Source: Dugong dugon
Lineage: Eukaryota > Chordata > Mammalia > Sirenia > Dugongidae
NCBI GenBank assembly: GCA_030035585.1
Contig: CM057477.1
Location: forward strand, 56,835,447-56,899,446
Direction: 5' to 3'
Length of the DNA stretch: 64,000 nt
A model generated the notes under the pieces. It was given only the letters and a program-made list of their open reading frames with translations, was not told the DNA's origin and ran no database searches. Position 1 is the first letter of the stretch. Every line of letters begins with the position of its first letter. This document shows positions 8,439-21,280 of this stretch, in pieces. A program made the position numbers and the translations under genes.

Positions 8439-11125
8439 ACTATAGGATAATTATCAGCTTTTCCAAAAGACAATCCATAGAAAACATGCATATATATGAA
8501 AGATCTTACATTCTGTATTTATTATATAATGCAAGTACCCAAAATTGATTCACTAAAATCTTTCAGAAACTTGCCTTTAGGTTAGAGGGAAATGCTTTGT
8601 TAAACTTTTAGTGTTTCCTTGAGATGTGATTTTCCTTAATCATCCTTAGCCTCCAATCCTACATTTTGTTCCTCCTATGGAGGTGAGGTGAGGGGTTAAT
8701 TGGGTGGAGGTAATACATTGTCCACATTTTTATTCTGGTAGAAGTTTACCTGCCCAAAATCCTAAACACAGAGATTTCCTTTTTGCCCTCCCCCTCCACC
8801 TGGAAGAGCAAAGAACAATGATCTGGATTGGTGCTGCTGCTCTGCAGACTCATATTGGTCTTTGGGAGGGCAATGTTAATGGGGACAGGAGGCGAAAGAG
8901 AGGGTATGAACAGGCTCATACTGGCTTTCACTCTAATGTCTTCCATCTACCAGTTATTGGAAATTAAGGTGAAAATTGGGTTATTCATTTATTTACTTAT
9001 TTTTCTTATTTCTCAATTTTTCTCAAATTCATCAGCAAAGGGGTAACTTTTTATCTAACCCTAAGACAGTCTAACAGTCTATATAGTATGAAGCAACGTG
9101 TACGTTAACATGAATTTGAAAATCCAATTTGGAGTATAAATTAAATTCCAAAAAATACATTAAGCAATCTATAGAAAGAAATAATTTACTCATCACCCAT
9201 AAAGTACACTGACTAGTTAGTCTAGCATGAATCAAAATTATTTGAAGAAACAACAGTAATTTGCACAAAATAATTTGAGATCAAGAAATAGATTCTCTGT
9301 AACATTTGGTGCAGTCAAACATAAAGCTACATTTAAATCCAGAATTATGAATTCAATTAATAATTAAAGGATTATGCTCATAGGGAAGGTGTATATAAAG
9401 CAGTAAACAGCTTTCTTGGGTGATTAAACATCTAAATGATGCTTCACACCAAATAAAAATGAAAGTTGACTGTGACCGTATTCCTTAGCCTGAATAATAT
9501 TCCACCAACACAATAAGAACGTAATTCAAAGAAACAAAAATAGCAGAAGAGAGAGTGAAGTTCCTTTTGCTCATGAAGCTCTGAATGGCTGGCCTGACTG
9601 CTTTCTACAAGTTACCAGGGATATTACAGAGGCTGCAAGTAAGAGGTAAGTTGAAGAATGAAGTGAGGGCAGGTATGAAAACGGAATAAATATGAGAGGC
9701 TGGATTAAAGAAGTGAATAATTTTCAGTCCAAATGATCTGTATAGAAAGGCAGTGATATAATTAGACATTTATAAAGCCAGTAGGAATTTCAGGTCATTT
9801 GTGAGGGGGGAGTGTTTGGATTTTATAAGCTAGCATTGGCTAAATCCTTCTCTTGACATAGTGCAGCAATTATTCTCCCATAAGTCTTCACGGGACACAA
9901 ATTGGACAGTGTACGAGTAATTGCTTATGAATGTGAATGCGCTGCTTGGTGATGAAATGTTTTCATAGAAACTAAATAAGGTAAATGGAAAAGGTATTCT
10001 CATCAACTTTGAATAGGTACATCCAAAGATAATGTGCATACTACAAAAGATTTGAAAAGGGGTATTTCGGTAATGTGATCATAAAGGGTCATTTATAGTA
10101 AACTTTTTTAAAAGCTCTTTTTTATTGTGACATGTAATGAAATTGTGTAGAATAAACAGTGAATACGTATTACAGCTATTTAAGACAGTATGGATGCTGA
10201 ATAAATGCACCATATTCATTATAAGACTTGATTTTTAAAAATTCCTGCAGCTGAAAATCTATACTTCACTTAATAATGATCTTCTTATATCCAACTGGAA
10301 TTAATCGCTGAATTTCTTCCAGTGCCAATAATGGTCTTTCGTTTTTGTAAATGTGCTTAATTTCGTTATACTGATTTCCTTGAGAATTACCTACATGTTT
10401 TAAAATATTTGGTCCATCATCCTTGTTCTACATTTGCATCCTAATATTTTGTGCAGTCTCTTCTCACAACCAGCTGAACCTCTAATGGGACAATTCTCAC
10501 GAGCTGTGGCTCAGAGGGGAACACCATACTCTGGGCAGGGAAAGGGCCCTGCATTCTAGAACCTTTCTGACAAAATGACAGCTCATGTTTAAGAATTAAA
10601 ATGAGTCCTTCTGCATTGGCCCAAACCCTGTGCACTCTTTTCAAAGAAATACAAATACAAATCACAGCCCAGAGGATTGGACATTTTCTACATTTAAGGT
10701 TTATGTCACAAAAGGCTTAAATTATTTATTACTTGATATGCCACTTCAATAATGCATTATATCAACTTCAGAAATATGCCCCAACCTAAGTCGCCTCTTT
10801 CTCAGAGCTTTGCTCGTTACTTCAATGGAAGAACAATGCTGTCCGTTGAAACAGGGTGGCATCTCCAGAAACATTGCTAACACTTGAAGAGCCCTATCAG
10901 AGTAGCCCAGAAAGTGAGAATTGGTCTTTCCCATCAGACAAACTTGCAGATTCTTCCCGTTTCCAGATGAATGACCTTGGACAATTTAATCTTTCTTGGC
11001 CTCTGGTGGTGGGAATTAAATGTGATGTTGATAAATAAAAGTAATCAGAATGCAGCAGCTGCTCCCCTTAGCTTCTATATTCTTTGCTGGGAGCTGTGAG
11101 GGTGCTAGATTTACTACTAAAGCAA
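8439..11125. other. Unassigned interval with few recognisable repeats
   Basis: Nearly 2.7 kb in which I identify no interspersed repeat with confidence. A good-looking splice donor (AGAG then GTAAGTTG at about 9641-9655) has no convincing acceptor upstream. Short frames at 8704-8967 and 10441-10665 show no domain. Its low repeat content makes this interval a reasonable target for a conservation scan. Confidence 0.4.
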
Positions 11126-11324
11126 GATGTCATCAACTCCATTACGACTCATGGCGACTCAGTGTGGTTCAGAGTAGAACTGCACTCCGTAAGGTTTTCA
11201 ATGGCTGTGATCTTTCAGAAGTAGATTGCCAGATGTTTCTTTTGAGGCACCTCTGGGCGAACTCAAACCCCAAGCTTTTAGTTAGCAGTGATCATGTTAA
11301 TCATTTGCACCCCCTAAGACTCCT
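11126..11324 (-). mobile_element. AfroSINE, long form, antisense, diverged
   Basis: Contains 'cagagtagaactgcactcc', 'cagaagtagattgccag' (long-form block) and the head remnant near 'ttagttagcagtgatcatg' to 'aagactcct'. Confidence 0.88.
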
Positions 11325-11894
11325 GACTTGCTATTACAAAGTCTTTAAACACTTGTTATCACTGTATTCCTAACAATTGTCTCCTATCCTATTGCCTGGT
11401 CTGTTCCATGCAATTTGATCCCAGTGAAGGATCAAAGTTTTTAAATGATTTTCTTTTTAATAACCGATTGGAGAGGTCACTTTCAAAGAGCTCCTTTAAA
11501 TGAAAATGAAAAGGGTTGGATTACAACTACTCTGCTGGGAACTGCTAGCAGCCTTTCCCTATCCCAGGGAGAGTATGCACAATAGATATGAGTATCATTC
11601 TTCCACGTGTATCAGATTCAAAACACTGAAAAACTCTACTCCAAAGAATTGCCATTGAATGTCCAAGTTTTTAAAATTATGGAAAATATGAGAAGAATAT
11701 TTCAGCGGAGGAAGTGAACCACAGAAAATCCAAAGGTAGGCTTAAGAATGATCAGTTAGCAGTCCAGAAAGTCAACTCATTTCATTAGCCTCCTTTGTAG
11801 TTTTCATATGAATTGGTATTTGGAAATGTTCTGGGAGAAAAGAGGAAGTTTAAGAAAATTGAGTAAATCAGGTTATACAGTGTCCTTCACACGC

Positions 11895-12010
11895 AGCCTA
11901 TGTTCATTCAGCAAATATGTATTGAGTATGAGCCAGATGTTGCTCTTCTTTGGATGCTAGTGATACAGTAAGCCAGACATACAAGCAGTTCTCTGTTCTT
12001 GGGGCATATA
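11895..12010 (+). mobile_element. L2-like 3' fragment
   Basis: 'ttcattcagcaaatatgtat' followed by text equivalent to 'gagc.ctactatgtgccaggc' and a 'gatacagtaa' block, the order seen in the old L2 3' region. Heavily diverged. Confidence 0.5.
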
Positions 12011-12134
12011 TTTTGTGTGTACATGCTCACGCGAGGCCCAGATGGACTAGGAAGAGTATTCAGAAAATGGCACTAGAAAAATTGGGTAGCAATTTTGAAT
12101 AAAGTTGAATTAAAACCTCACATTTTATGTACTT

Positions 12135-12150
12135 ACACACACACACACAC
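12135..12150. repeat. (AC)n microsatellite
   Basis: About eight AC dinucleotides. Confidence 0.85.
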
Positions 12151-13072
12151 AAATGCAGATAATCAAAGATTTATATATAAAAAATGAAACAAAATATGCT
12201 AGAAATACGCTGGGAGAACAGTTTAATAATTTTAGAAGAAGACAGTTTTCGATAAATATGAAACAGTATGCAGAAGATAAAGTTAAAGAGTAACAATTTA
12301 TTGTATATAAAAAAAATGAAAGCCTTTGCACTGGAAAATTCATCATAATCAAGGTCAAAAGATAAAACAAAGGGCTAGTTGTCTTTATATGCAAAACTCA
12401 CCTTGAAATCAACAGCGACAAGACTAACTACTGATAGAATAATAGAACAATGGATAGATTCTCCGTAGTTTATTAATGTATAAGAAAATAAAACTATAAG
12501 CATAGATATACATGCATTCGGATTGGCTTAAGTTGTCTTTAGCTCTGATAAAAAGGATATTGTACAAAAGGAAATATTGATTTAATAATTTTGAGGATTT
12601 TGGATTCTGGATTAATTTTTAATGAATATCATCAAAGGATTACACTGCTTTAGTGCTTAATGAAAATTATAAACAGTGTTTCCATTAAGCTTAGAGTAAA
12701 TATCTAATTATGGCTTTGTTTTTAAAATACTGTTATTTTTAAAAAAGTATTTTATACCAGCAAATTACTGAATTGTATAACTAAGCAATTTTCATAAAGG
12801 AAAAAAAAAACTTCAATTTAAGAACATATTTACACAGACCTCCATCGGCTATAAATTGTAACGATAGCCTGCGTTCATCTTTTTCTGTATAAAAAAGATA
12901 TAAAGAAAATACCCAGAGAACGGGAAGTCATTTTCAAGTGGTGTCTTGGCCTTTAGTTAAACACAAAATGAGGATTTCGCTTAACTATACCATGTTGAAA
13001 ATCATTATAATGGATAGGGCACTTTTTTATCTACAAAGACAACAAAACAGATTTTATTTGCCTGTCCATACA

Positions 13073-13247
13073 GAAGTAGCACTGGTGGCACAGTGGTTAA
13101 GAGCTATGGTGACTTACAGCTGCTAACCAAAAGGTTGGCAGTTCAAATCCACTAGCCACTCCTTGGCAACCCTAGGGGGCAGTTCTACTCTGTCCTATAG
13201 GGCTGCTATGAGTTGGACTTGACTTGACAGCAATGGGTTTTTGGTTT
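13073..13247 (+). mobile_element. AfroSINE, short form
   Basis: A box 'tggcacagtggttaagagc', B box 'cagttcaaatcc', body 'cagttctactctgtcctat', tail 'agcaatgggtttttggttt'. A small extra stretch (about 13109-13118) separates the A box from the usual 'cagctgctaacc'. Confidence 0.93.
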
Positions 13248-13589
13248 GATTCATACAGAAACCTAAGCGATAAATCCACTTATTCTCATCATTAATTGTA
13301 AAATGTTTTTGAGAATGCAGAGTTTTAACAGTTATAAGGAGAACAAAATTTGGTTTATATTTGAGACATCTGTAATGTAATAAGCAACATCTCAAATACC
13401 AAGGATATAGGCAATTCTTATGAGGAACTTTAATCCTTAAAAGATGTTATACTCACCCCAAATTACACAACTTTAAGCAAAATTCAAAAGAAATCATTTA
13501 TACTGCAATATTTTGAAAGTAAAATCTCCAATTCCTACCAAAATATTGAATTATAAAAGGGTAAGACAGTACATAATACTGGGAAAGCC

Positions 13590-14400
13590 AGCACAATTTG
13601 TGCAAGGCAAGGTCATGGAAGCTCCATAGACACATCCAAACTCCCTGAGGAACCTAATTACTAGGCTGAGGGCTATGGGGACCATGGTCTCAGAGAACAT
13701 CCAGCTCAATTGGCATAACACAGTTTATAAAGAAAATATTCTACATTCTATCTTGGTGAGTAGAGTCTGGGTTCTTAAAAGCTTGTAAGCAGTCATCCAA
13801 GATACTCCACTGGTCTCACTCTGTCTGGAGCAAGGGAGAATGAAGAAAACAAGATACACGGGAAAGATTAGTCCAGAGGACTAATGGGCCACGACTACCA
13901 CAGCCTCCACCAGAATGAGTCTAGTACAACTAGATGGTGCCCGGTTACCACCACTGACAGCTTTGACAGGGATCAGAATAGCGGGTCCTGGACAGAGCTG
14001 GAGAAAAATGCAGACTAAAATTCTAATTCACAAAGACAGACCAGACTTACTGACTTGACAGAGACTGTAAAACGCCAGGGAGTATGGCCCCCCGACACCC
14101 TTTTAGCTCAGTAGTGAAATCACTCCTGAGGTTCACCCTTCAGCCAAAGATTAGACAGGCCCATAAAACAAAACAAGACTAAAGGGGCACAGCAGCCCAG
14201 GAGCAAGGACCAGAAGGCAGGAGAGAACAGGAAAGTTGGTAATAGGGAACCCAAGGTTGAGAAGGGAGAGTGTTGACATGTCCTGAGGTTGTTAACCGAT
14301 GTCTTAAAAAAAATGTGTACTAACTGTTTAATGAGCAACTAGTTTGTTCTGTAAACTTTCATCTAAAGTGCAAATAAAAAATAAATAAAAAAGAAGTTCA
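13590..14400 (+). mobile_element. LINE-1 3' end (probable 3' UTR)
   Basis: It matches, in opposite orientation, the sequence at 62893-63860: shared blocks include 'ggcataacacagtttat', 'gatactccactggtctcac' and 'aaaggggcacagcag'. The right end runs into A-rich AAATAAAAAATAAATAAAAA at about 14373-14393, as a retroposed element would. No ORF2 coding part is present, so this is a 3' UTR-only truncation. Assignment to L1 is an inference from structure and from the L1-like final segment in the second copy. Confidence 0.6.
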
Positions 14401-14921
14401 CAACTGAAAAAAAATTAAATTATATAGTTTAAATCTGTGCCCTATATTCTATACTTTCCCCATAATTCTTTACATAAGCAACCTTGGAAATAATGAAAAT
14501 CTACATGATTCAGAATTCTTTCCATTGCAAGTAACAAAAATCTAATTGAAAGTAGTTAAGAAAAGAAGAAAAGGAATGCATCGGACGTAATGGTTTTAGA
14601 AATGGTTGGATCCAGGTGCTAAAAAAAAGAAAAGTTATCAGTACACAATTTAGCTCTCTCCAAATCACAGTTTGACAAACTTGTTCTACACTGTGGCCAC
14701 ATACAGTTCTGCACTCTCTTATGCCAGGTTTTGGCTACTAGTCCAGGAGTACGAAAGAAGGAAATTCCTAGAAATGATATCGCTGGACCAACTTGGTCCC
14801 TTGTCCATCCCAGAATAAGTCTATATAGCTCAGGCTTGAGTCATACGCTGAGCCCCAAAGCCAAACTGGCCCTTGTATACTGCATCTACTGGAACTGAGG
14901 AAGGGGCAGTTTCTCATGGGT

Positions 14922-15094
14922 TATTGTTGTTCTTGTTGTTGTTAGGTACCAGTGAGCTGGTTCCAACTCAGCGACCTTACAGAACAGAGTAGAACTGCCC
15001 CATAAAGGTTTCCAAGGAATGGCTAGTGGATTCAAACTGCAGACCTTTTGGTTAGCAGCCTAAGCGCTTAACCACTGCACCACCAGAGCCCCCC
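14922..15094 (-). mobile_element. AfroSINE, short form, antisense
   Basis: Tail side begins with 'ttgttgttcttgttgttgtt' (CAA-type tail read in reverse), then 'cagagtagaactgcccc', then head 'ccactgcaccaccagagc'. Confidence 0.93.
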
Positions 15095-15189
15095 ATAGGC
15101 TATAAGAGTTGTTGTATTTTAAAAACACAAACAAATGGATGTGGAATAGACGTAAATCTTCATAGCTGTGTTATTATCATTTTACTTTA

Positions 15190-15480
15190 TGTTTCCTATT
15201 CCTTTTCCTCTTGAAACTCATCTATTCTTTCTGAAATCTCTAGTTAAAGTCATCATTTTTCTTTTGGCAACATTACCTAGTTGATCTCCTTGATTCCAAT
15301 CTTGTTTCTCCTCATCTACCACCTCCTCACTATAATCAGAGTGACCTATTTAAAGCATAGACGTAACCACGTCAGTGCTCAATGATACCCACTCCCACGT
15401 CTCAAGCCTTTGACATATCCGTTCTACCCATCACTTCAACACCTAGTCTCAGAAAATAATCTTAACTCATGACAGAAGAA
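15190..15480 (+). mobile_element. L2-like fragment
   Basis: Pyrimidine-rich sequence with blocks equivalent to the L2 segment 'ctcctaac.ggtctcc', 'cagagtgatct' and 'atcatgtcactcc' (here 'atcagagtgacctatttaaa' and 'acgtcagtgctcaatga'). Old and diverged. Confidence 0.45.
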
Positions 15481-16410
15481 CAAAATACAAAATATCTGAG
15501 AAACTATCCTTTTCACAGAAAAATGAATAAAAATCTGATACATGGCTGAATTATTTTTTTCTCCTGATAAAGTTCTTCCAGTACAACTAGATTGAATAAT
15601 TGTCTAAAGATCAATTCACAGATATGTTAGTATAATAAAATTCTTTACAGGACTCATAATAAACTAAATTCGCCAAAGTATAACCTTGAATATTGATTCT
15701 TTACTCTGTAATGTGGAAGCAGCTTGATTTTTTTTTTTGTAATTTTTATAAATAAGTTTAAACTACCATAAACTGCTTTACCTGTCACCCTGATTTCTTT
15801 TGATAGCAAAAGAGCTGTGCATTCATTGCTTAATAGTGTTGGCTTATGGGCTTAAGAACATATTTCCATAAAACAAAATCATATTATATTCTATTGGGTA
15901 GTTTTGAATTTTCAAGTTGCTTAATGCTTTTCAGTCACATTTTTTAATCTCATTTCAGAAAATGACCTAGAAACACAAAGAAAGCATATACACTTACCTT
16001 GTAATAAGTTCATTAAAAATGAGCTTTATGAATATTTAGTGATGTTGGGCAACATTTATGTTGTAATTAAGATAGTTCAGTGTGTGCCTAAACTGGCAGC
16101 ATACTCTAAAGACATCAAGAAATGAAGAACCATGGTCAACTAGATTACTCAAAGCCACATTACCAAATCAATTTTACATTAATTTCATTTTACCTAAAAA
16201 CTTTTTATGGGAAGTCCATCAGTTGGAAAGCCCTGAATTAGGAGCAATGAAATACATAAATATAAAAGATGAATTTGTGGAATTTATGGCACAGATTCTT
16301 TAGTGCTTTCATCTCTTATCAATGAATTAATAATAATTATTATTTTTTATTTTCTTGCCAACTTAACTTCCTTTACATCTTTATTACTGAACATACCATT
16401 TACACAGGTG
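15481..16410. other. Unassigned AT-rich interval
   Basis: I see no repeat, exon pair or RNA gene. The 73-codon frame at 16082-16303 has no recognisable domain. Confidence 0.4.
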
Positions 16411-16625
16411 ATTAAAAGTACGAGTTCTGAAGTGTCTGGGTTCAAATACTGTCTCTACCACTCACTTACATGCTCTTTGAAAATCACTTAACCTCTTTGT
16501 GCCCCCATTTCTGCATGAGTAGAATACAGATGATAATAACCACATATTTCATAGAATACACTGGAAAATGCAGATGGAATAGCACTAGGAAAGAGTTTAA
16601 ACAGCACTGGGTACACAGTACTCAA
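16411..16625 (+). mobile_element. MIR SINE
   Basis: Shows the MIR order: 'tctgggttcaaatactgtct', 'ccactcactta', 'aatcacttaacctctttgtg', then 'gatgataataaccacatatt' and the closing 'acagcactgggtacacagta'. Confidence 0.8.
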
Positions 16626-18389
16626 TCTAAACATACTAAATACAATTTTATGTATTCTGCAGCTCATGTGATATGGAACGAGACTTCCCAGCTCCAGAAA
16701 TGATATCAACCAGAACCAGCAAAGAAAGGTAGAGATAAAGGTTCCATTTAAGCTGGTACTTTACATTAGTCTCAGAAGCAATATTGAATAAGTAAGATGC
16801 AATGAGAAAAATAATGATCTCTAATGTCAGTATCTCTTATCTGTATGAAGGGAAACCCATTTTTTGAAGTGTTGTGAATTCATAGTGCACCTTGGATATA
16901 CATATTCATATATATATATATATATACAGAGAGAGAGACAGAGTCTTCCACTAGACTCTGGATCTTGTCTCTGGATTTCAGAGCAGAGATGGAGGGGCTG
17001 ACTTTAGGCAGGGGGTTAGACACATCCTCTGTTACAGAAAAAGGCAGAGATATGAGGAAAAAAGAAGGACGTGAGCAGTTGTGTGAAAGCCTGAAAGTTT
17101 AGTGATAGGAAGTTGATGATGTTTCATCTGTTGCCTTAGCTTGGCAATAAATTTCTCAAGAAAGGGTCCTGTGTTAGTTATTACTTCAATATCATTATCC
17201 TTTCCCAACAGTGACAGCTATTTAACGCTGCATACTTTGACCACACAACAAATAACCTGTGGGTTTCTGAAGTCTTCATTATGCTGAGTTGAAGAATGAG
17301 AAACCAATAACTGTACATTAATAAGACATTTCCATAGTTCGTAAATGTCTTCCACTCTGATGGCGTTTCTGAAACACAGAGAACAGAATTTATTCCACTT
17401 TCTCATTACTAACAGGACACTTAATTGAACTTTGGGAAGAAGGACACTTTTAGGTAGAAGTCCTTAATAGATATTATTTTTGTTATGAAGTAGCAGGGAC
17501 AGCATTTAAAGTCTATGAAGATCTATATAAGCAACACCTCACATATTAGAATGACATTTGAATGCTACTTGAATTCAAATTCTAGTCATTTGAATCAATT
17601 CTTGATTTTCATTATTCTTCTCTATTTTTAAGTAGAGGGTTCTAAAACGTCCGCATAATCTTTGAAGCACTTTGTTTAGCTTGGGAAGGTAGGAAAGGTT
17701 TTAAGATAAAACACAAACAGCTTGGCAGATTTCACAAGAATATTTACTGTTAAAAAAATCTATTCTCAGATTTGTCATTTCCTTCTGATTTAATAAAATA
17801 TAGTTACATAAGGTAGAATCTGTCATCCCTAAAAAATTAACTTCTCTTTGTTCCTTGTTAGACTCTCATTCCACCCTCCCTCAATCCTCTTTTTACTCCA
17901 GTTTCATCCTGGAGCATTTACATTATTTATTAAGCTATGATTCACTGTTCAGATAGTCCCTCTACATGAGCCTGTTGTGCATCTTATACATGTAAATTTG
18001 AGGGTACTAAGAAAGGTTACACTACTTTCTGCTCCCCATCAGCCTACCCAGCAGGAAGAAAATTAAATAAGGCCACTGACTCAGATAAAAACCAGAGAGG
18101 TAGAAGTGAGGTATCATTCAGATGTTCAGAGCTGTCCTTTTGTGAGGTTAGAGGGCAGTGCACGAAGGGGATGGGGATTATGCCATTTGGTGTGATTTCT
18201 GTCGGAAAATGATTTCAGTGATGCATGGAGTTTCTAGGTCAAAGTACCACTGATAGAGTTAAAGTACTACCAATAGAATTAAACGGGTATGGGACTGCAA
18301 GTAGAAGATAACTTGGACCAAATATAACCAGGTGACTTACCTCACTGAGCCTAAATTTGCTTATTTTAAACTGAACATGTTAATACATC
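16626..18389. other. Unassigned interval with one simple repeat
   Basis: A (TA)n tract followed by (GA)n lies at about 16906-16940. I recognise no other element. The 17218-17406 antisense frame is not supported by any signal. Confidence 0.4.
16906..16940. repeat. (TA)n and (GA)n compound simple repeat
   Basis: Runs of TA from about 16910 to 16925, then GAGAGAGA. Confidence 0.85.
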
Positions 18390-19139
18390 TGTGGCAGATT
18401 GTATTTTCCCAAATGGTCACAGCAATATTTCTGGTCCCACATGCTCGTCTGGAATCTCGTTGCTTCTAATCAAGAGGTGGTCTATTTACCTCCTCTTGAA
18501 CGTGGGCAGGACTTTCTGACTGCCTCTATGGATAGAGTGTGGTACAGCTAACGCCAAATTATTTCTAAGGTTAGGTGCTAAAAGGTGATACAGCTTCCAC
18601 CCAGCTCTCTCTTTTAGGCAATGTGAGCCTTTGTTGTCTGCAGTGACCAAGTAAGAAATCTGGCTTCCCTGAGGCTATTATGCGGGAGAAACCACTTGAA
18701 GAGAACAGGCCGAGATAGCACTGGGTGAGAATTCCCAGACCAGGCACCAGATATGAGAATGAAGAAGCCTTCAGGCCACCATCTGAGTCAACCTCATGAG
18801 AGACTCTAAGCTAGAAGTACTCAGCCATGTTACTCTTGACTTCCTGACCCATAGACACCATGAGAGATAGTAAAGGGTTATTGATGCAAACAGTTAACGT
18901 GCTCAGCTGCTAACCTGAAGGTTTGTGGTTTGAGTCCACTCAGAGGTGCCTAGGAAGAAAAATCTTAGCAATTTACTACTGAAAGATTAGACATTGAAAA
19001 CCCTATGGACACAGTTTGACTGACACATATGGGGTCGCCATGAACAGGAGTCATTTCAACTGCAAGTGGCGTGGTAGTGATTGTTTTAAGCCACTGAGTT
19101 TTGTGTTGATTTGTCATGCAGCAATAGATGACTAATACA
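18390..19139 (+). mobile_element. MLT1-type MaLR LTR, split by an AfroSINE
   Basis: The left part (18390-18870) runs from TGTGGCAGATTGT through 'aagaaatctggcttccctg' and 'cctcatgagagactctaag' to 'catagacaccatgagagata'. The right part (19076-19139) resumes with 'ttgttttaagccactgagtt' and closes 'gatgactaataca'. The join is where an MLT1 LTR has its AATAAA segment. Confidence 0.75.
18871..19075 (+). mobile_element. AfroSINE, long form, inside the MLT1 LTR
   Basis: Head 'gttaacgtgctcagctgcta', B-box region 'gtttgtggtttgagtccact', long-form block 'atcttagcaatttact', tail 'ggggtcgccatgaacaggag'. Its position inside the LTR shows it inserted later. Confidence 0.87.
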
Positions 19140-19484
19140 CTTCCATTTAGTTCGTTTGTGAAGATTAGAAAGCATATATTAAAACTTTGTTAGAGCAGGT
19201 TCTAAATAAAAAGCAGATGATATTTATTATCATAATTACTTGTATGCATATTCCATCCCTCTATCCTCTCCCCTCAACAATTCCAAAAATACTAAAAAAA
19301 GAAAATAAGGAAAAAATAATTATCTTTCTCTGTAGTAATTTTTTTTTTCTTTTCTCTAAAATTCTCTGTTGGAAGATTTTATAGCTTTATGTTTTGAGTG
19401 TGACTTCGTGGTATACTAGGAGCTACAATTCTCAATAGCATGTAGAAGCTAAAATCCTCGCTTTGAAATTACATACACCTAAAA

Positions 19485-19680
19485 CCAAATGCTAGCTCAG
19501 CCATTAACTAGCCAGGTGACCTTTATCAAGTTACTTAACCGCTCTGAGCCTTGATTTTCTCCTCTGTCAAATGTGGACAATATAAGTACCCACCCCAGGG
19601 GGTTGTGGTGAGGGTTAAAATGAGGTAGTTCATGCTCCTGGCCCAAAGTAAGCACCCAGTAAAGATTAGCTTTTAACACT
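19485..19680 (+). mobile_element. MIR SINE
   Basis: Near-consensus MIR text: 'aagttacttaaccgctctga', 'gattttctcctctgtcaaa' and 'ggttgtggtgagggttaaaa', ending 'taagcacccagtaaag'. Confidence 0.85.
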
Positions 19681-19754
19681 ATGTGTGATTTTTCTTTTTT
19701 ACTTATTATACGCATCCACAATAATATAAAAGTTGGGTGTGGAGTCTATTTCTT

Positions 19755-20015
19755 CTAATGACTAATACTGATAACTGCCACTTGCTTAAGCATTTTGTAG
19801 TTTTAAAGTGTTTTCACATAGGTTATCTCATTAGTCTTCATACCAACCCAAGGCACTGGATAGTCTTACCATCCCCAGTTCAGAGATGAGAAAATTGAGG
19901 CTCAAGGAAATGAAATGGCTTTCTCAAGGTGACTCATATAGTAAGTGGTAGAATCAGAATAAAAGCCTGAAGCCCAGGTTCAATCCATTCATTATACCGT
20001 GCGGCCATCATTCTC
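19755..20015 (+). mobile_element. Ancient mammalian interspersed repeat, family not resolved
   Basis: Shows the widespread pattern 'ggttatctcattagtcttca', 'gatgagaaaattgaggctca' and 'ctcatatagtaagtggtaga'. A related copy is at 59700-59895 and a fragment at 38663-38760. I know the pattern from mammalian genomes but cannot name the family with certainty. Confidence 0.6.
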
Positions 20016-20354
20016 ATAATGACAAATTTTAAAACAGAAAAAAGCAAAGTAAAAAAAACGTATCTCAAACATTTCAGTTTAAAACATCCTATGCTGTTTT
20101 GCAGTTCTAATCTTGATATGATCCACAGGGGTAGGTCAGTATAATCTCACTTGCATTATTCTCCTGCCCTTCCTTGTGATAGCTTCGCTTCTGGTCATGC
20201 AGCTTTGATGCACAATGCTCACCAGTCCTTCCTCCACAGTCAGCTCAGCCCACAGGGGTTCTGCATCCTAGCTCCAGGCAGGCAGAATGGCAACACCCTA
20301 ACGTTTGCCAAAGGTGACTTCTTACTGCCCTGGAAGGCAATGTTAAATGCACAG

Positions 20355-20580
20355 TGAGTCTTCTAAACAGATATCCAAGTTCCCTATATAAGGCAGTAAT
20401 GGCTAAATATACTGCTTATCTCTGATTTATCCGCTAGTTTATTCATCAATTCTTTACCATTTGCAAAGCAAAAGAATTTGGAAATATCACCATAACCTTA
20501 TTGTGCAGAGCTAGCGATATCATATGACTCATTGTCACTATCCTATCTCACAGATACGCATTCCAAGCACCTCCACAAAC
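20355..20580 (+). repeat. Copy 1 of a local direct duplication
   Basis: About 80-85% alike by eye to 21797-22021, including 'cttatctctgatttatcc' (20415), 'tcatcaattctttaccattt' and 'aaatatcaccataacctta'. The offset is about 1455 bases. It matches no repeat family I recognise. Confidence 0.8.
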
Positions 20581-20610
20581 TAAATGCAATGTTAAAGATT
20601 GTTCTGTATC

Positions 20611-21017
20611 TGTTATGGATTGAACTGTGTCCCCCAGAAATATGTGTTGTAAATCCTAACCTCTATGCCTGTGGTTATAATTAGGTTTGGAAATGGGTTG
20701 TCTTTGTTATGTTAACGAGGCAGGATTAGTGTAAGGTATATCTTGAGTCAATCTCTTTTGAGATGTTAAAGGTATTAAGCAAGCAAGCTAGGAAGCAGTG
20801 ATGGAGGAAGAGGGGTGCCCAGCCACATGAAGATCCCTCAAGAGCAGAAGCTCAAAAGAGATGGTGACTTCCAGAGTCCACAAAGAAAGCCTTCCCCTAG
20901 AGCTGGCACCCTGAATTCAGACATCTAGCCTCCTAAACTGCTAGAAAATAAGTTTCTGTTTGTTAAAGCCACCCATTTGTGGGATTTCTGTTACAGCAGC
21001 ACTAGATAACCAAGACA
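20611..21017 (+). mobile_element. MaLR-type solo LTR
   Basis: Starts TGTTATGGATTGAACTGTGT, ends AACCAAGACA, with 'ttctgtttgttaaagccacc' near the 3' end as in the LTRs at 7170 and 39756. No clear target duplication is visible (GTATC on the left, CTTCC on the right). Confidence 0.82.
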
Positions 21018-21117
21018 CTTCCCCTTGTTCAGGCAACAACGACATTATACTTACTTTGCAGAACTTGAGCTGAAGCTATAGATTGTATTTCTAACTGGAC
21101 AGTAGGTAGGGTAATAA

Positions 21118-21280
21118 ATCAAAGCAAACCAAACCTGTTGTCATTGAGTCGATTCTGACCCATAGTAACCCTATAGGACAGAGTAGAACTGCCCCATAGG
21201 ATTTACAAGGAGCCACTGTTGGATCTGAACCGCCAACCTTTTGGTTAGCAGCTGAGCTCTTAACCACTGTACCACCAGGA
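21118..21280 (-). mobile_element. AfroSINE, short form, antisense
   Basis: Tail side 'ttgtcattgagtcgattctg', body 'cagagtagaactgccccat', head 'accactgtaccaccagga'. Confidence 0.93.

Larger units (their letters stand above)
11325..13072. other. Mostly unassigned AT-rich interval
   Basis: Apart from an L2-like fragment at 11895-12010 and a short (AC)n tract at 12135-12150, I recognise nothing. The antisense 89-codon frame at 12125-12394 starts in the simple repeat and is not credible as a gene. Confidence 0.4.

Noticed and set aside
9600..9660. Possible exon ending at the strong donor AGAG-GTAAGTTG
   Set aside because: No upstream acceptor with a good pyrimidine tract at a plausible distance.
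13073..13247. tRNA gene suggested by A and B boxes
   Set aside because: The boxes belong to the tRNA-derived head of AfroSINE copies. No cloverleaf with anticodon arm can be drawn and the same head recurs about 25 times.
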